From positions 5,510,001 through 5,574,000 of the forward strand of contig NC_132972.1 in NCBI RefSeq assembly GCF_047496725.1: a stretch of DNA of 64,000 bases, read 5' to 3'. Under the pieces are notes generated by a model. It saw only the letters and a list, made by a program, of their open reading frames with translations, did not search any database and was not told the origin of the DNA. Source of the stretch: Anoplolepis gracilipes (lineage: Eukaryota; Arthropoda; Insecta; Hymenoptera; Formicidae). A program made the translations under genes and the position numbers. Within the stretch, counting starts at the first letter, position 1, and every line of letters starts with the position of its first letter. This document shows positions 40,236 to 52,840 of this stretch, in pieces.

Positions 40236-40816
40236 GAAATATTTCACTTATCTTTATAATATTTTTCTCTAAAATAAAAGTAAAAAAAATCCTCTTAATC
40301 TAAAAGAGAAATCTAAAGAGTAGAATAGTTTTATTCTTAACATAACAATACATAATGAATGAGATATTTTCTTATACTAATTGTAAGTACAATATAGTTT
40401 TTAATTTAATTTATAAATAAAGTATTTAAAACATATCACGTAAAATATTCTCGTTCAGTTTACATAGGATATTTTCTTTTTTACATGATATTTTTTTAAA
40501 TACCTTATTTATAAATTAAAACCTGTATCACTTATCTAAGTTTTAATAAATAGCAAATGTCCATTCGTAAAATTGTTTTTTGTTAATATTGGAATTAATA
40601 ATTACAAATATTAAATAATATAATGGTAAGAAAATATCCCATTCAGTATATATTCTTACACGTCAAAATATCTGAAACTACTCTACTCTTTAAAGAATTT
40701 CTCTTTTATTATAAAACTAACAATAAGAAGATCCTTTTGTTGTCACTTATTTTAGAGAAAGATATTATATAAAGATAAGTGAAATATTCTTAAAAACGAG
40801 AATATAATTTTTTTAA
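40236..40816. mobile_element. Inverted pair of CACCG-type MITE copies (copies D1 and D2)
   Basis: 40236-40450 is a reverse-oriented, internally deleted copy (AAATATTTCACTTATCTTT ... ATATCACGTAAAATATTC). About 40455-40816 is a forward copy (ATATTTTCTTTTTTACATGA ... GAGAATATAATTTTTT). Both share interior sequence with the elements at 1583, 48671 and 62027. The terminal CACCG motifs are lost, so the exact ends are uncertain. Confidence 0.75.
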
Positions 40817-41940
40817 TATGTACATATATGTATATATATTTCGAAAATACAATTTCTCTTATGTATGATGAAAATTTTAATAGTCTTTTAAAAATGACAA
40901 TCGAGAGACTCATAAAAAAAAAAAAAAAAAAAAATAAAAAAATTTCAGATCTGTGGCATTAATATTATTCATCATGATTACTCCTCAAATCTCGGTTGCG
41001 AGATACGCATATGTATATGAGAGCGTGTATATGTCTGCGGATCTGACAGAAAAATCGCCAGGCAAGAGAGCGGGCTGGCGCCAGCGTGACAGCGCGAGGC
41101 GGCGCCCGCGCCGTTTTCTGACTCACGACGAAAAAGACGACACACACAATGCGACGAGAAGAAGGGTGGCCGTCGCCCGCCCTCGTACGCGATCGTGGTG
41201 TTGCCAGGGGTAACCCTGATATTTCGCGCGCGTGACCCATAATCGCACAAAATGCGCCAGTGCGTCATCTCCGAATCAAAGAGTTTATGAAGTGATCTTA
41301 ATATTGTAACGTTAACGCTTAAAAATGAATATCCAATGAAAAAAAAAAAAAAGAAATGGAGAAAATAGGAACGTCATTGAATGAAAATATGCGTATTGAT
41401 TATACAAAATACGTAAATAATCTTTTTTAACGTAAATAAAATATGTTAAAACTTTAAACTTATATTCCATTTATCGTTTTACATTTATGTATGAAAATAA
41501 AATACGTTGCTATTATAAAAAATTGTGTATTTATACATAATATAATTTTAAGTAAATAAAGAATATTAAAATCTTCAAATAAGATTTTATTTTGAGAGTT
41601 TGAGTTGTTTTATTATTTGTTTACTTTCTGCAAACAACGATTAATTAATTTCAACTGATATAATCATATAATTTTTTATCAATGCAAAAAAAAGATATCG
41701 AAATTGTATCAACTAAAAAATTTAATTCCTCTACTATATATATTAATCTACAAATAATTATTTTTATTCTTTCTCTTCCTCTCTGAAGCATAAATCATTT
41801 TTTATAGCCATTACTCTATATAATACGTCTTGACACAAGAGACGGTAATGAAAAAAATGACTTACTGAACACAATGGCGTAAAAAAACTGTTCCGAGATA
41901 ATTTCCTAATTTTCTTTGATGGTAAAAGAATTAAACGAAC
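40817..41940. other. Gene-free stretch with a GC-rich patch at about 41030-41280
   Basis: The patch has overlapping frames on both strands and an AP-1-like TGACTCA at 41119-41125. An A-run lies at about 40915-40934. The remainder is AT-rich. No gene is recognised. Confidence 0.6.
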
Positions 41941-42309
41941 AGATCACCCACTTTCCCTTAGCTTCTCGCACACTCCATCAACGGATCCATCCACTCGCGA
42001 CGACGGCCGTCATCGTCGTCATCATCGTAGATTAACAGGTAGGGACCGTTTCGCCACTCCCGCCGTTCGATCTGTCGGCCGGGGTGAGGAAGGGCGGTGC
42101 GGACGCGGATGGAGGGGAAGGTGCGGAGAGCCCGGGCTATTTATAGCATCATAGGTCTTTCGTGGGAGGATCGAGTGGGACGAGGCTGCGCGACAACCGG
42201 CGGCGGTGGTGGCGAGCAGGGAGGTGGAAACGTGTCAGGGGTGGCGTTCGAGGAATCCAAGGGAGACGGCAGTCTAGGGTCTTCGAGAGGAAGGGGAAAG
42301 CGCAGAAGC

Positions 42310-42395
<86 letters not shown>

Positions 42396-42860
42396 AAAGG
42401 CGGGGAGAGAGGCAAGGTGGTGAAGGTAAGAGCGAAGAGGAAAGCAAAGGGCAAAGAGGAACGAGGAGAGGTGATAGTCGCTATAAATAGAACCGGCATT
42501 CAGCCCGTGGACTCTTCTAGGGTGACCTTTGCGAGAGAAAGAGGAGAGAAAGAGGAAGAGAGAGAAGCAACGTCGACTTACAGGACGCTATTAGGCTAGG
42601 TTATTGGTTCACCCTCTCGTCTCTTCTCTTTCTATCTCCCTTCTGGGTTGGGCGCCACCGGCCGCGAATCTGGGTTATGTTTACTACCCCCTTCCCGTTT
42701 CCCTCGACGACCGCGTCGACGGCGCCGCTGCCACTTTCCTCGCGCGAGAAACGCTATACGCGAAAATGCGCTGCGACACGCGAGAAACGCATCTTCTGGA
42801 TACACGCGTGTGTATCTTCTTTCTCGATGTGTCTATTTGCAGCAACAAAAGTCGCTGGTA
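41941..42860. other. GC-rich patch around a long GA tract, candidate regulatory
   Basis: CG-rich sequence with MEF2-type CTATTTATAG (42137-42146) and CTATAAATAG (42481-42490). The second also resembles a TATA box (TATAAATA). Frames here are GA-repeat artefacts or antisense pairs. Confidence 0.4.
42320..42394. repeat. (GA)n microsatellite, about 37 units
   Basis: An uninterrupted AG run, among the longest dinucleotide tracts in the window. It gives spurious Arg-Glu and Ser-Leu frames. Confidence 0.95.
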
Positions 42861-43396
42861 AAAAATGAAGATTGCGTCCGAAATGACAAAAATATATGTT
42901 TGCAAGCACTCGATTCATCATTATTTACTGAAATGGCGTCTCTCACTAATTATCTCTCTAAAATATAATATTATTAAATCATCTCTTTAAAAATATACCT
43001 TCCTATTTTAGAAGTTAAAATCATATTATATTGTTGTATAATAGATGGAAAATTGTACCTAACATTTAATAATCGATTTTGAGAAAATGAGCACTGACAT
43101 TTTCGAGAAATTCACTTTACAGTAAAACCTCGATTCTGAATAAAATCAATTAAAGCCAAGTAATTTTTTTATTTAGGATTTTATAATCTTTCATTTCTGT
43201 TATGTATATATATAAACTTTATACTTTTTTAATTATATTTTCATGAAATCCTTAAACTACCTGTAGCTAGGATTTTCGTTTCTTACGATAATATACATTT
43301 CATAATTTTCTCGTCATATACATCTTTAGAGATATTGATTTTTGTAAGAGGTTTATGTTGTTACATGAAAGTCATCAATTATGTTAATTAAAAAAA
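42861..43396. other. AT-rich gene-free stretch
   Basis: No recognisable feature between the GC-rich patch and the long hairpin. Confidence 0.65.
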
Positions 43397-43512
43397 TATA
43401 CATATATATAGTAAATATTGAAGCTATGGTATTAAATATTTAAGGAAAAGTTATTATTTCCTACATTTGTATGATATCGTATTGTATGTAATTTGTAAAT
43501 AAAATAAAAATC

Positions 43513-43560
<48 letters not shown>

Positions 43561-43650
43561 AAATATTAATTTTATTTCTCTCTCTAGAAAAGAACAAATT
43601 ATTTCATAACGTAGGCGTAATGTACGAACTGCTTGTATGAATTTCTTGCT

Positions 43651-43687
<37 letters not shown>

Positions 43688-43895
43688 TTCGTACATTACG
43701 CCTACGCTATGAAATAATTTGTTCTTTTCTAGAGAGATAAATAAAATTAATATTTCTTTTTCTTTCTCTTTCTTTCAATGATTTTTATATTATTTACAAA
43801 TTACATACAATACGATATCATACAGATGTAGGAAATATTAACTTTTCCTTAAATATTTAATATCATAGCTTGAATATTTACTATATATATGTATA
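43397..43895. repeat. Long inverted repeat (about 500 bp hairpin), arms about 208-232 bp
   Basis: The left arm 43397-43628 is the reverse complement of 43688-43895, with a 59-base loop. Outside the GA tract I count only about seven or eight substitutions along ~200 bases. Shared blocks include TATACATATATATAGTAAAT, TATTAAATATTTAAGGAAAA, GTATGATATCGTATTGTATG and TAGGCGTAATGTACGAA. The loop contains a (TA)n tract. No coding sequence and no clear target duplication. It fits a young foldback MITE, or a locus transcribed into long hairpin RNA. Confidence 0.92.
43516..43555. repeat. (GA)20 microsatellite inside the left hairpin arm
   Basis: A pure GA tract in the left arm. The matching position of the right arm (about 43753-43776) holds only a short impure CTTT-type tract. 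Confidence 0.92.
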
Positions 43896-45380
43896 ATATT
43901 TTATATGGCATTATAGAAAAAAATTATATTTTTTTAAGTAGTTACAAAGAATAATAAATGTTAATAGAAAACTTTATAACTTTTAGATAGGAATTGTGTG
44001 TATGTGTTTACGTGAGGTCTTCGTATACGATTACAAAATATTAAGTTCCAAACTTGTAAAGATTTGCCAAACTACGAAAGAAACAACGATTGGAAACGAG
44101 AGTAAATACAAAAATAAAGCAAGCGTTGAAAAAGAAACATCGACGGAACGAACTTTGATTACCGATCTTTCCACCATGGAAGGAACGATCGCTTTGATCA
44201 GTGGCCGGGAGCACCAAAGTAAATACACGCTATAATATGTCGAGATCAAAGCAGTCATTTCTGCTAACGAAAGCAAAAGTCTAATCAAATTAAACCAAAA
44301 TTATGTATTATAATTAAAAAAGCTATTTTCATCATTAGTATTCGATGTCATAATATAAACGTATAACGTTCATGGTTTATTATATTTTACGTGTCTAGGT
44401 TGTATTTTTACAGCCTACTTTGCATTACAATAAAAACCGATACGATCATACCATACCTAAACAAATGTTCGAAACGTGTATTGTGAAAATGTTATAACGG
44501 AATAATTTTAATTAATTTTTCGCAATACGATTACATATTCCGATTTGTATATTAAGCAAACATAAAACCAAATTAAACATGAAAAGTAGATTAAAATTTA
44601 ATGCTTCAATACAGCAGTAACCGTTTTTTTTTTTAATTTGTTTAGAATAAAAATTAACCTATTATTTATTAATTAAATTATTATTTACTAATTTACTAAT
44701 CTATACTATTATTTATTAATTTAACTAAGTTATTTAATATATTTTCAAATCTTTAAAGATCTAATTTTCTCGGATTCATTTTTTTAATTGTATCATGAAA
44801 AAATTAATATAATTATTTCGAAACTTTTTAATTACTGGTTGAGATCAATTGGCATAACGAACTTATCACCAACCGCATCGTTAATCATACAAAACCCTCG
44901 ATGGCGAAACGGAAGTTATTGTATGCGATGACTAAATTTGCGCCGGGCAACCTGTCACTCTCGCGTCGGTTGCAAAGCTTTGGCCAAGCGCATTCCGCGG
45001 AATTGAGCATAATTTGTGCCAAACGTACGCGACTAACATTAGTCTTACCTCTCCGGATGCGGACGCGTGCGAAACAACCATTTTGGATTTCGGTTTCGTT
45101 GTAAGAAGAATCGCTCTTATCCACTAGAAATAGATTCGTATTAATAACTCATACTTCGTGCTAAATGTAGCCCCTTGATATTCAGCCCGAAATAACATAT
45201 GCGATCTTTATGTAAGAAAACTCGGACGACCGTATTTAGCATTAAATGTGAGATGTAAATATAGATTAGAATTTAGCTAAATTCAAATACATATTCTGAT
45301 GAAAATTGCGAGGTAAAACCTTATATTTAGAAAGTACAATAGTATTTCTCAAAGTCTATTAATAAAAACATGTATTACAA

Positions 45381-45384
<4 letters not shown>
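43896..45384. other. AT-rich gene-free stretch
   Basis: Small frames at 43996-44288 (plus and minus, 79 and 85 codons) overlap each other. A GC-richer spot at 44880-45110 has the same both-strand pattern. No gene is recognised. Confidence 0.65.
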
Positions 45385-45453
<69 letters not shown>

Positions 45454-45466
45454 TAATATATACATG
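45385..45466. repeat. (TA)n microsatellite, about 80 bp
   Basis: An almost uninterrupted TA run, with small interruptions at its 3' edge. Confidence 0.93.
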
Positions 45467-48400
45467 CGTGTTGTACTAAAATTGTACTAATAATACGTGT
45501 AGAATAAAATTAAATTTTCTTCTGAAATAAAAAGAGAAATATTTCCAATATTTTTGACATAAAATTTATAACCGAATTTGCCGAGGTTCTGAGATACCCT
45601 GTATATATGTATCACTACATAAAAGGTAATAAATGTCCGGTGCCATGACGCTAAAGTATCTCGCAGTTTAAAAGTATTTCACTGCTATCTCGATAAGAAT
45701 TAAATTTATTGAAATGTCCCACTTGGGTAAGATTTAGAGATACAATTCCGCTACGAATTGCATCAAACGGGAGATGGGAATAGAAAAGGAAGGAGATGGC
45801 GACGCGCCTATATTTTTCATCGCGTATTGAAAGCATTTTATGCGAGCGTCGATGAAAAATGCAGCAAAGAGCAACGCGGGATGAGTAATCGATGACAACA
45901 TTGGTCGGTGCAGCAACGGACGAAAATAGAAACGTTTCACGTGCGCGATCGATCGGCGTGTTTTTCAGGCTGCGCTTTCGCCGTAAATTCAAATTTTTAC
46001 GAGCACACATCTAGCGATAACTTTTAATGTCACGAGCAATTGCACATTGGAAATAATTCTCACAGATATATATCACTCGCATGGCTGCTGCATGAAAAGA
46101 GCTCTACATGATTATAAACATTTACAAAATATAGCGATGAACACGCGGTGACTTTTTATTTATGACAAATTTTCAGTCAGTATTATCTTGCATTCTTGAT
46201 TCGCCTTGAAATTCTTTAATATCTTTCGCGCGACAAGTAACGAATAATTTCGTTTTACGTGAGACTTTTGCATGTCGTTAATGTAAATAAAATTTTCTTA
46301 ATTTATCAGGAGTGACAGTAATTTATTGAAAAAAAATATTAAAACTCATTTTTATAACGTGTAGTCGCGCATTGATATTTATAAAAAAAATTATCGATAT
46401 CGCACTACTGAGAGGGATGATGCTGTGCGATGACTTTCCCGCGTATATTTCTTCGAAAACGAAGAAATAAACGGAACCAGCAACGAGCGGTAATAAAAGC
46501 AGCAGCACTACCACCATTATCATTACCACCCACCCACACAAACATAGCATGGTAGCCTGTAACAAAATTAGCGCGGGCACAATGCGAACCCGCCTTCGCT
46601 CGAAAAAATAGAATTGGCAGGTTACCAAAGCCGAGTCTTGAATAGATTTCAACTATATGGATCCTCCTTCGCTCTCTCTCTTCTCTCTCGCTCATTAGTT
46701 TGGCCATCATCTCCTCTCTCGTCCATCCTTCGCGGCCTTTGTGTGACATAACGTGTCCTCACTGCGTTATTGCACTCGTTAAGCGCGCGAATTAATACTA
46801 AAAATCGGACGAAAAAATGCTTAAACTAATGACACGATATATATTGATACAAATTGGAATAATACCTGTGTCGATCCACGACATTTTTTTAACAACAATT
46901 CTTGTTAATTTTCTTACAATATTCTCTGCAAAAATGCGTATTTAATAATATGGAAAAAAGTGGAGTTAAAAATATAAATACAAAAAGAATGACAAAAGAT
47001 TCTCCTAACACGTGTCGAAAAATAAATAAATTTAAAATTTCAATATTATTTCCATTTCACCGTCTTTTATATTTTTCTGATAAAGTTGCGGCAAATATTT
47101 GTTATGATGTAAGTTAATTGTTGACGACTGCAAACGAGTCGGCGTGAAAATTCGACAAACAGCGGCATTCGGTTAGAGAGCATCATCATCGAAGAGAGAA
47201 AGAGAGAGAAAAAGAGAGAGAACAGTTCGTGCAGTGAGGCGCGAGAGAGGGCGAAAATAAATGGTGTCGACGAAAATAAACGCGCGGCCGCTATTTTGTG
47301 TGCACCTCGACGGCCGCGTCGGTATTAACGCCAATGTGTACGGTCGATTGTGTGCATGCGCGCGCGGTATGCGGCAAATTCGCTAATCCCACCCCGAGTA
47401 CGCCGAGAGAGCACGTCGTTCGTGTAACGTGTAACCCATGCCGATGCTCCGAATATTCAAGGCTAGCGGCTCGCCCGAATAACGCGTCGTCCATCCATCC
47501 ATATACATGTATATCGGCTCGCAATGTCTTTTTTTATGTGACATTACGGATACGCAATGCTATTGCCACTTACGATGTTTCGAACAATGATTTTCTTTTA
47601 GTTATCTTCGAACACACCTAATGCCGAAAGTATTAATCTATCAACGCACTTCTAAAAAAAAAAAAAAAAAAAAAAGATTATTAATTATTAATAATATAAT
47701 TATGTTTTCTTTTAATTATATGCGTTAGTTATTTTCAAGAAATTAATATAAACTTAACTGTTTTATGCGATGGCCAAAATTAGATGTTATTTATTTTCGT
47801 AATAAGCATGCGTACATTTTTCACCTATATTATAACATAGTAAAAATATAAAATATATAGTTCTTAATTTATCATTAATTTTAATATTATAATTTAATTT
47901 TCTAAATGTTTTAGTATAAAATATTTAATAATTAATACATTGTAACAACTGTTTAAGAGTATTTTTGTAAAGATTAATATTTAAATTATGTATATATAGA
48001 AAATTTCTCAAAAATATAGTCTGATTTATTTTTCATTGGATTTTCCCTACCTGACAGAGAAATTAATCATAAATGAACAGAATTGTAATATTCTAAATGT
48101 TATATATACATACAGAACCTTTTTATGTCAACACCGAAAATTTAAATAAATCTAAATCTTAAAAATTTTGTTATATTTTTATGGAATTAAATTTGTTTAG
48201 TAAAGTTTAACAATTGATGAAATTAACGGTTGGTATATTCAGTAACTCATTTTCGCGCGTTTGCACGCGAAACATGAAAATAAGGACGAGTCTATAAAAG
48301 AAATCAAAGATGTCTCACCGGGGAATATGCTTCATTGATTTTGCCATCGGGATTGCTCCCGTTCTTTTCTACGATACCGACCGTTATGCGAGCACTTGTG

Positions 48401-48670
48401 TCCGACCTACTTTTCAAAGAAAACTTACTTCTTTCTAAATGATTGTGCAGAAAGTATGACTGCTGTTACTATATCGGTGCGATCCATATTGTTATGCAAC
48501 AAAGAGAAACAAGAATAAATGTCACGTGAAAAAAGCTCATAGATTGATGTGCATTATGTAGAAAAGTTTTAAAAAAACATATATTTTTGCCACTTATACA
48601 TTAAATTTAATCATCATTCTTAACTTAACACGAACTTAAAAATCGAAGCTAGATGCAAGTAATATTAGAG
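45467..48670. other. Gene-free stretch with a GC-rich patch at about 47140-47540
   Basis: The patch has a GA-rich tract (about 47197-47220), dense CG and antisense frame pairs (107 and 77 codons). An A-run lies at 47654-47676. GC-richer sequence at 45.7-46.0 and 46.4-46.8 kb also has overlapping frames only. No gene is recognised. Confidence 0.6.
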
Positions 48671-49050
48671 CACCGAAAAAATTATATTTTCATCTTAAAA
48701 ATATTTCACTTATAATATCTTTGTCCAAAATAAGCACAGCAAAAAGATCCTCTTAGTTTAAGAGAGAAATCCTTTAAAGAATAGAGCAGTTTCAAATATT
48801 CTTATCATGAAAGAATATATACTGAATGGATATTTTCTTATCATTATATTATTTAATATTTAGGATTATTAATCCCAATGATAATAAAAAACAATTTTAC
48901 AAATGGACATTTATTAAAATTTTAACAAGTTAAATATATAGTTTTTATTTAATTTATAAATAAGGTAAGTATTTTGAAAAATATCACGTAAAAAAGAAAA
49001 TATCCTTATTTATTATTAAGCATGCTTATAAAATACAATTTTTTTCGATG
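48671..49050 (-). mobile_element. MITE with CACCGAAAAAA terminal inverted repeats, copy C
   Basis: The element starts CACCGAAAAAATTATA and ends ACAATTTTTTTCGATG (one change in the terminal CGGTG), 380 bp. The interior matches copies A and B in reverse orientation, for example GATCCTCTTAGTTTAAGAGA, CAAATGGACATTTATTAAAA and ATATCACGTAAAA. Confidence 0.8.
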
Positions 49051-50092
49051 TGTCTAAATATTTGAAAGAACCATACAATCAGGATTGCAATTAATTTGCA
49101 CGCAAGAGAAATACAAGAAAGAAAAGTTTCTTCGATTAATTTCCAATGATTAACTTTCGAGAGAGCCATTTCGCAGGCGGAAAAATACGTTCGCACGATG
49201 TGCACCGGCGCGGCGCGGCGCGGAGTCCCGGCAGTTTCTAAATCGCGTGCAACGCGTGTACGCGTTAATCCATCATCGAGAGACCTTGACCTTCCTATAC
49301 CCGTCGTCGTATAGGAAGGGCGTCCTTTCGCGATCTAATCTCTGCGCAAGTCTAAGCACGCTTGCCTAACGAAATTCCATCTCGCTTGCATTTCCACTCG
49401 GTTGACTTTTTCAAAGGTATATCTACAGATAAATTTCAGTAATCTCGAGCGTGAAAAAATCTCGCAGAATAATTTTATATATTCAGAAACACCTATCATT
49501 TTAAATATTTTTTAAAAGAGATTGTTGAAGAAGATAAGAAAAAGATGTAGATGAGTCTTTTAATAACTTGGTAATGTTTACACATAAATTACTCGAGATC
49601 TAAAATTACTAGCGATGTCCTGGAAAGTTATCATTCGTCTTCGAGTCATAAATAAAAAATTCCATCTTACAATCTTTCTCCTTACTTTTCCATCATCTCA
49701 TTTAAAATATAGCAATTTGCGAAAGTTTATTAGAGAAGTTAATTTGGGAATCAAAATCAAATTTGTTAATTTAAGAAAAATATGCAATTCATTTAAACAA
49801 ACATAAAATTAAAAATTACTTCACTCGTTCTATATAACATATTAATTTAAAAATATCATCAATACTTAAAAAAAGATCAAAATTGTAAGATGAACCTAGT
49901 TTCATATTTCAATTTGTTGATCCGTGTTAGAAGATAAAATAACTTAATTTTTTTCAGCATTAAATTATTACGTGCATGATTCGATTATGTTCAAATTTCC
50001 AGAATATAACTCTGAAAATTTCTCGAATTTTATTAACATTAGCAAAAAAAATATATATTTAGCAAGACCATGCTGTTAAAATTGAGTCTTTA
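49051..50092. other. Gene-free stretch
   Basis: A short CG-rich run (GGCGCGGCGCGGCGCGG) lies near 49207, then a hairpin at 49290-49319. The rest is AT-rich with a 63-codon frame of no recognisable identity. Confidence 0.6.
49290..49319. repeat. 11-bp perfect inverted repeat with 8-base loop
   Basis: CCTTCCTATAC, an 8-base loop, then GTATAGGAAGG. It directly follows GACCTTGACCTT, whose complement contains TCAAGGTC, a nuclear-receptor (FTZ-F1/ERR type) half site. Confidence 0.85.
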
Positions 50093-50094
50093 TA

Positions 50095-50414
50095 CACGGT
50101 AAAAAACATTTTGTATTTTTGTTAAAATTTTCTTGTGTAGAAAAATTTTAGTGTTAAATTTTTAACATACAACACAACATATCGTCATGTTATTTTAACT
50201 TTTCTGCATTGAGTTAATATTCACCGTTTCTATGAGTTAGAACAACACAATTAACAAGTAAATCTTACTAATTCACATTTTTGTGTTAATTTTTTACATA
50301 TTATTTGTGTTATTTATTTACATATTTGCCTTCTGTTAAATTAACATTAAAATTAGAGTGGATAAATTGGAACACGAGAAATGTGTTAAATTTAACACAA
50401 AATTTTTTACCGTG
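50095..50414. mobile_element. Short TIR element with CACGGTAAAAAA ends and TA flanks
   Basis: 320 bp from CACGGTAAAAAACATTTTGT to ACAAAATTTTTTACCGTG, directly flanked by TA on both sides (50093-50094 and 50415-50416). The interior repeats the words GTGTTAAAT, TAACACA and TTAACA in both orientations. There is no coding capacity. TA target sites fit Tc1/mariner-type mobilisation, but TA is common here by chance. Confidence 0.8.
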
Positions 50415-50416
50415 TA

Positions 50417-52840
50417 AATATAAGCCATGAACACATATATAGGATAAAAATGACAGGTTGCACTATCAAACCAAGGTCGAATAGTATATCTCACATCCTA
50501 GAATATCCGAATAAAATTATTCCGTTCTTTACGACGGTCTGCTATATTTGGCGGGAAACTTATCGTTTATTAAAAAATAGTACAAAGACAGTTGCACGCG
50601 TTCGCTTGTTTTATTAATAGCGTTCGACCAGACTTTCCCGATAATCAAGAGTTTATCCGTTGTAAAAAAAAGTTACCGTCGTTATGCGACTTAAAATAAC
50701 CGGATGAGTTTGTCGAGTCCGATAAGTCGCTTTTATTTACAGACATAATCGAGCGTAATAGATATGTGTCGCAGTTAATATGAATGACGGCTAATTTCAA
50801 CTTGATACACACATACACACACACAGACTAACTTAGTCTACATCTCTTATTAATATCTTTTATATTCATTGAAAATTCCATGCGTCTGTGATATGTGAAC
50901 AACGCAACGTTCTTAACTTTCAAAAATATATATTTGTAACACAGATCGATATTAACGATCTAGCCGCTATTTGGTGAACCCGAACGTTACACGTTAGCCG
51001 CCGAGTTTGTCCGTTATTATTTGTGCAAAAAGTTTGACGAAGAACGCTCGTCTCGTAAGGTAGCGAGCGTAGCTAAAAATAGCTTTCTCTTCTCCGCCCC
51101 CCTTTCATCCTGAAACGGCTTTTCTTTTCGCATGGCTAGGGCGAATCGATGGAAATCGATGGAAAGCGCGCCGCTCGAATCTAGGTAAGTCCATGTTTCT
51201 TCGCGAATAATCCGCCCACGTGTGCCTTCCCCGACTCGCGAGTCCGTATGCGTGTCCGTGGTGTACGTGTACGCGCGCATGACACACACAAGTAGCTCTT
51301 CTACCTGTATATGTATTTCCGTACGTCCACGCGGGACACGAGCGCGTGCAGGACAAGGGGTCGAATGGCGGGGTGGATGGAAGCGCGAAGACGGTGCGCG
51401 CGCGCGGGGGCGCGACGAAGGTGTACGAGAGTGTTATATAAATAGAAGCGGTCAATGCTGCTATGGGAACACTACACACAGCCACGCGGGTCGGGGAGGA
51501 AGAGAGGGCGGTGGACGGGGAGAGGTGGGGTGGCGAGTGAAACACCTCACACCCAATTCATTAGTTCATATTTAACGGGTACTCGAGGAATTGATACGAC
51601 GCGCGATTAAATCAAAGGTACAAGCTAATTGCAATGTTATCTAGATATGAAATGAAAGGAGTTTTATATTCAATTATAATAAAAGAAATCTTAAATTTTT
51701 CATTATTTTCTGGCAAGTATTGTTTATATTAATTTAGTGCGAGATTAATTCGATAAATGTTTATTTTAGCTTTCGATTGTTGACCTTTCAAATGGAATGA
51801 AATTAATTTCAATCGACTTAATAAATAAATATATATTGTATTTCGTTAAATGTTATCGCTATATAGCGTAACAATCAATTTTGTCGTTTAAAAAATTTTT
51901 TGATGAAAATAATCCTGTCATTTTATTTAAAGAACCGTGCTAAAGATTGCCGCAAAAATGTTATATTCAATTGGTCTCGACATAAAATCGAAAAAGATAA
52001 AGAATATCTTTCGTCGGTTTCGAGTAAAGTATAGTCACATCTATTTTTCATAACGCAATATACAGAGCGACCATATTTCAGATGGTCAATTGTGTGCCAT
52101 CATAAGTTTATTTTCTCCATTTCACTTAAATAGTTGTACCTGAATTGCCAGACGGACCACGTACAATTTTCGCTTACGTGTCTGCTTGAAAATTTTAAGA
52201 CTTACGTTCCTATGTGAGAGATTTATTTATATCCTATCACAGGACATATATACACTTCGTTTCGGAACAACGCTAAACGTACATCAGCATCGATCGAATT
52301 GTCTCGTTTTTGCGACATTTCATTCTTTCCTCCTCTCTCTCTCTCTCTCTCTCTCGGGAGATCGAACAGAAAATAGCATGTCGCGTCGCAGCGATGTGAA
52401 ATATCGCTCTATATTTCTGTTTTTCTCTCTCTCTCTCCCTTTCCTTCTTTGTTGCTTTTGCGGAAGGGAGTCGGCAGCCCCCCTCCTCCTTCCCCCCTCC
52501 AGGAAGTCTGCACGCAACGTGTGCATGGACGCGAACACGTGAGCGAGCATCGAGAGGGCATATTTGTTTCCTGTTACGGGCTACCTGTACACGCGCTTAT
52601 GCTTATACGTCGCTTACACACGAGCACGCACTTTCGTAGCAGCCACACAGCTGACTTTGTATCTCCCCGCATAACCGTCGATCGTTATAGCCGCGCTAAA
52701 TATACGAGCCGCTAACGCGCGCGCGAAGGCTCCATTAGGGGCCAATAAATTGCACGTCCGACACGAGAGTGATATTGCGCGGGACCGAAATCGGACAACG
52801 TTCCGCAGGGAATACGGCAATTAACAACTCGTACTTTATT
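50417..52840. other. Gene-free stretch with GC-rich patches at about 51000-51580 and 52300-52830
   Basis: Both patches are CG-rich with both-strand overlapping frames (up to 146 codons) and CT tracts (about 52332-52354 and 52425-52438). MEF2-type CTAAAAATAG lies at 51073-51082. TATATAAATAG near 51434 resembles a TATA box but no initiator is evident. No exon is recognised. Confidence 0.5.

Noticed and set aside
42097..42599. Arg-Glu-rich and Ser-Leu-rich frames of 108-145 codons
   Set aside because: These are direct translations of the (GA)n microsatellite in different frames.
51430..51470. TATA-box promoter at TATATAAATAG
   Set aside because: No initiator motif sits at the expected distance and no exon follows. 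A/T words of this type are common here.
51105..51575. Overlapping 146-codon minus and 117-codon plus frames
   Set aside because: Both strands are open together in a CG-rich patch, with no recognisable motif and no splice-supported extension.
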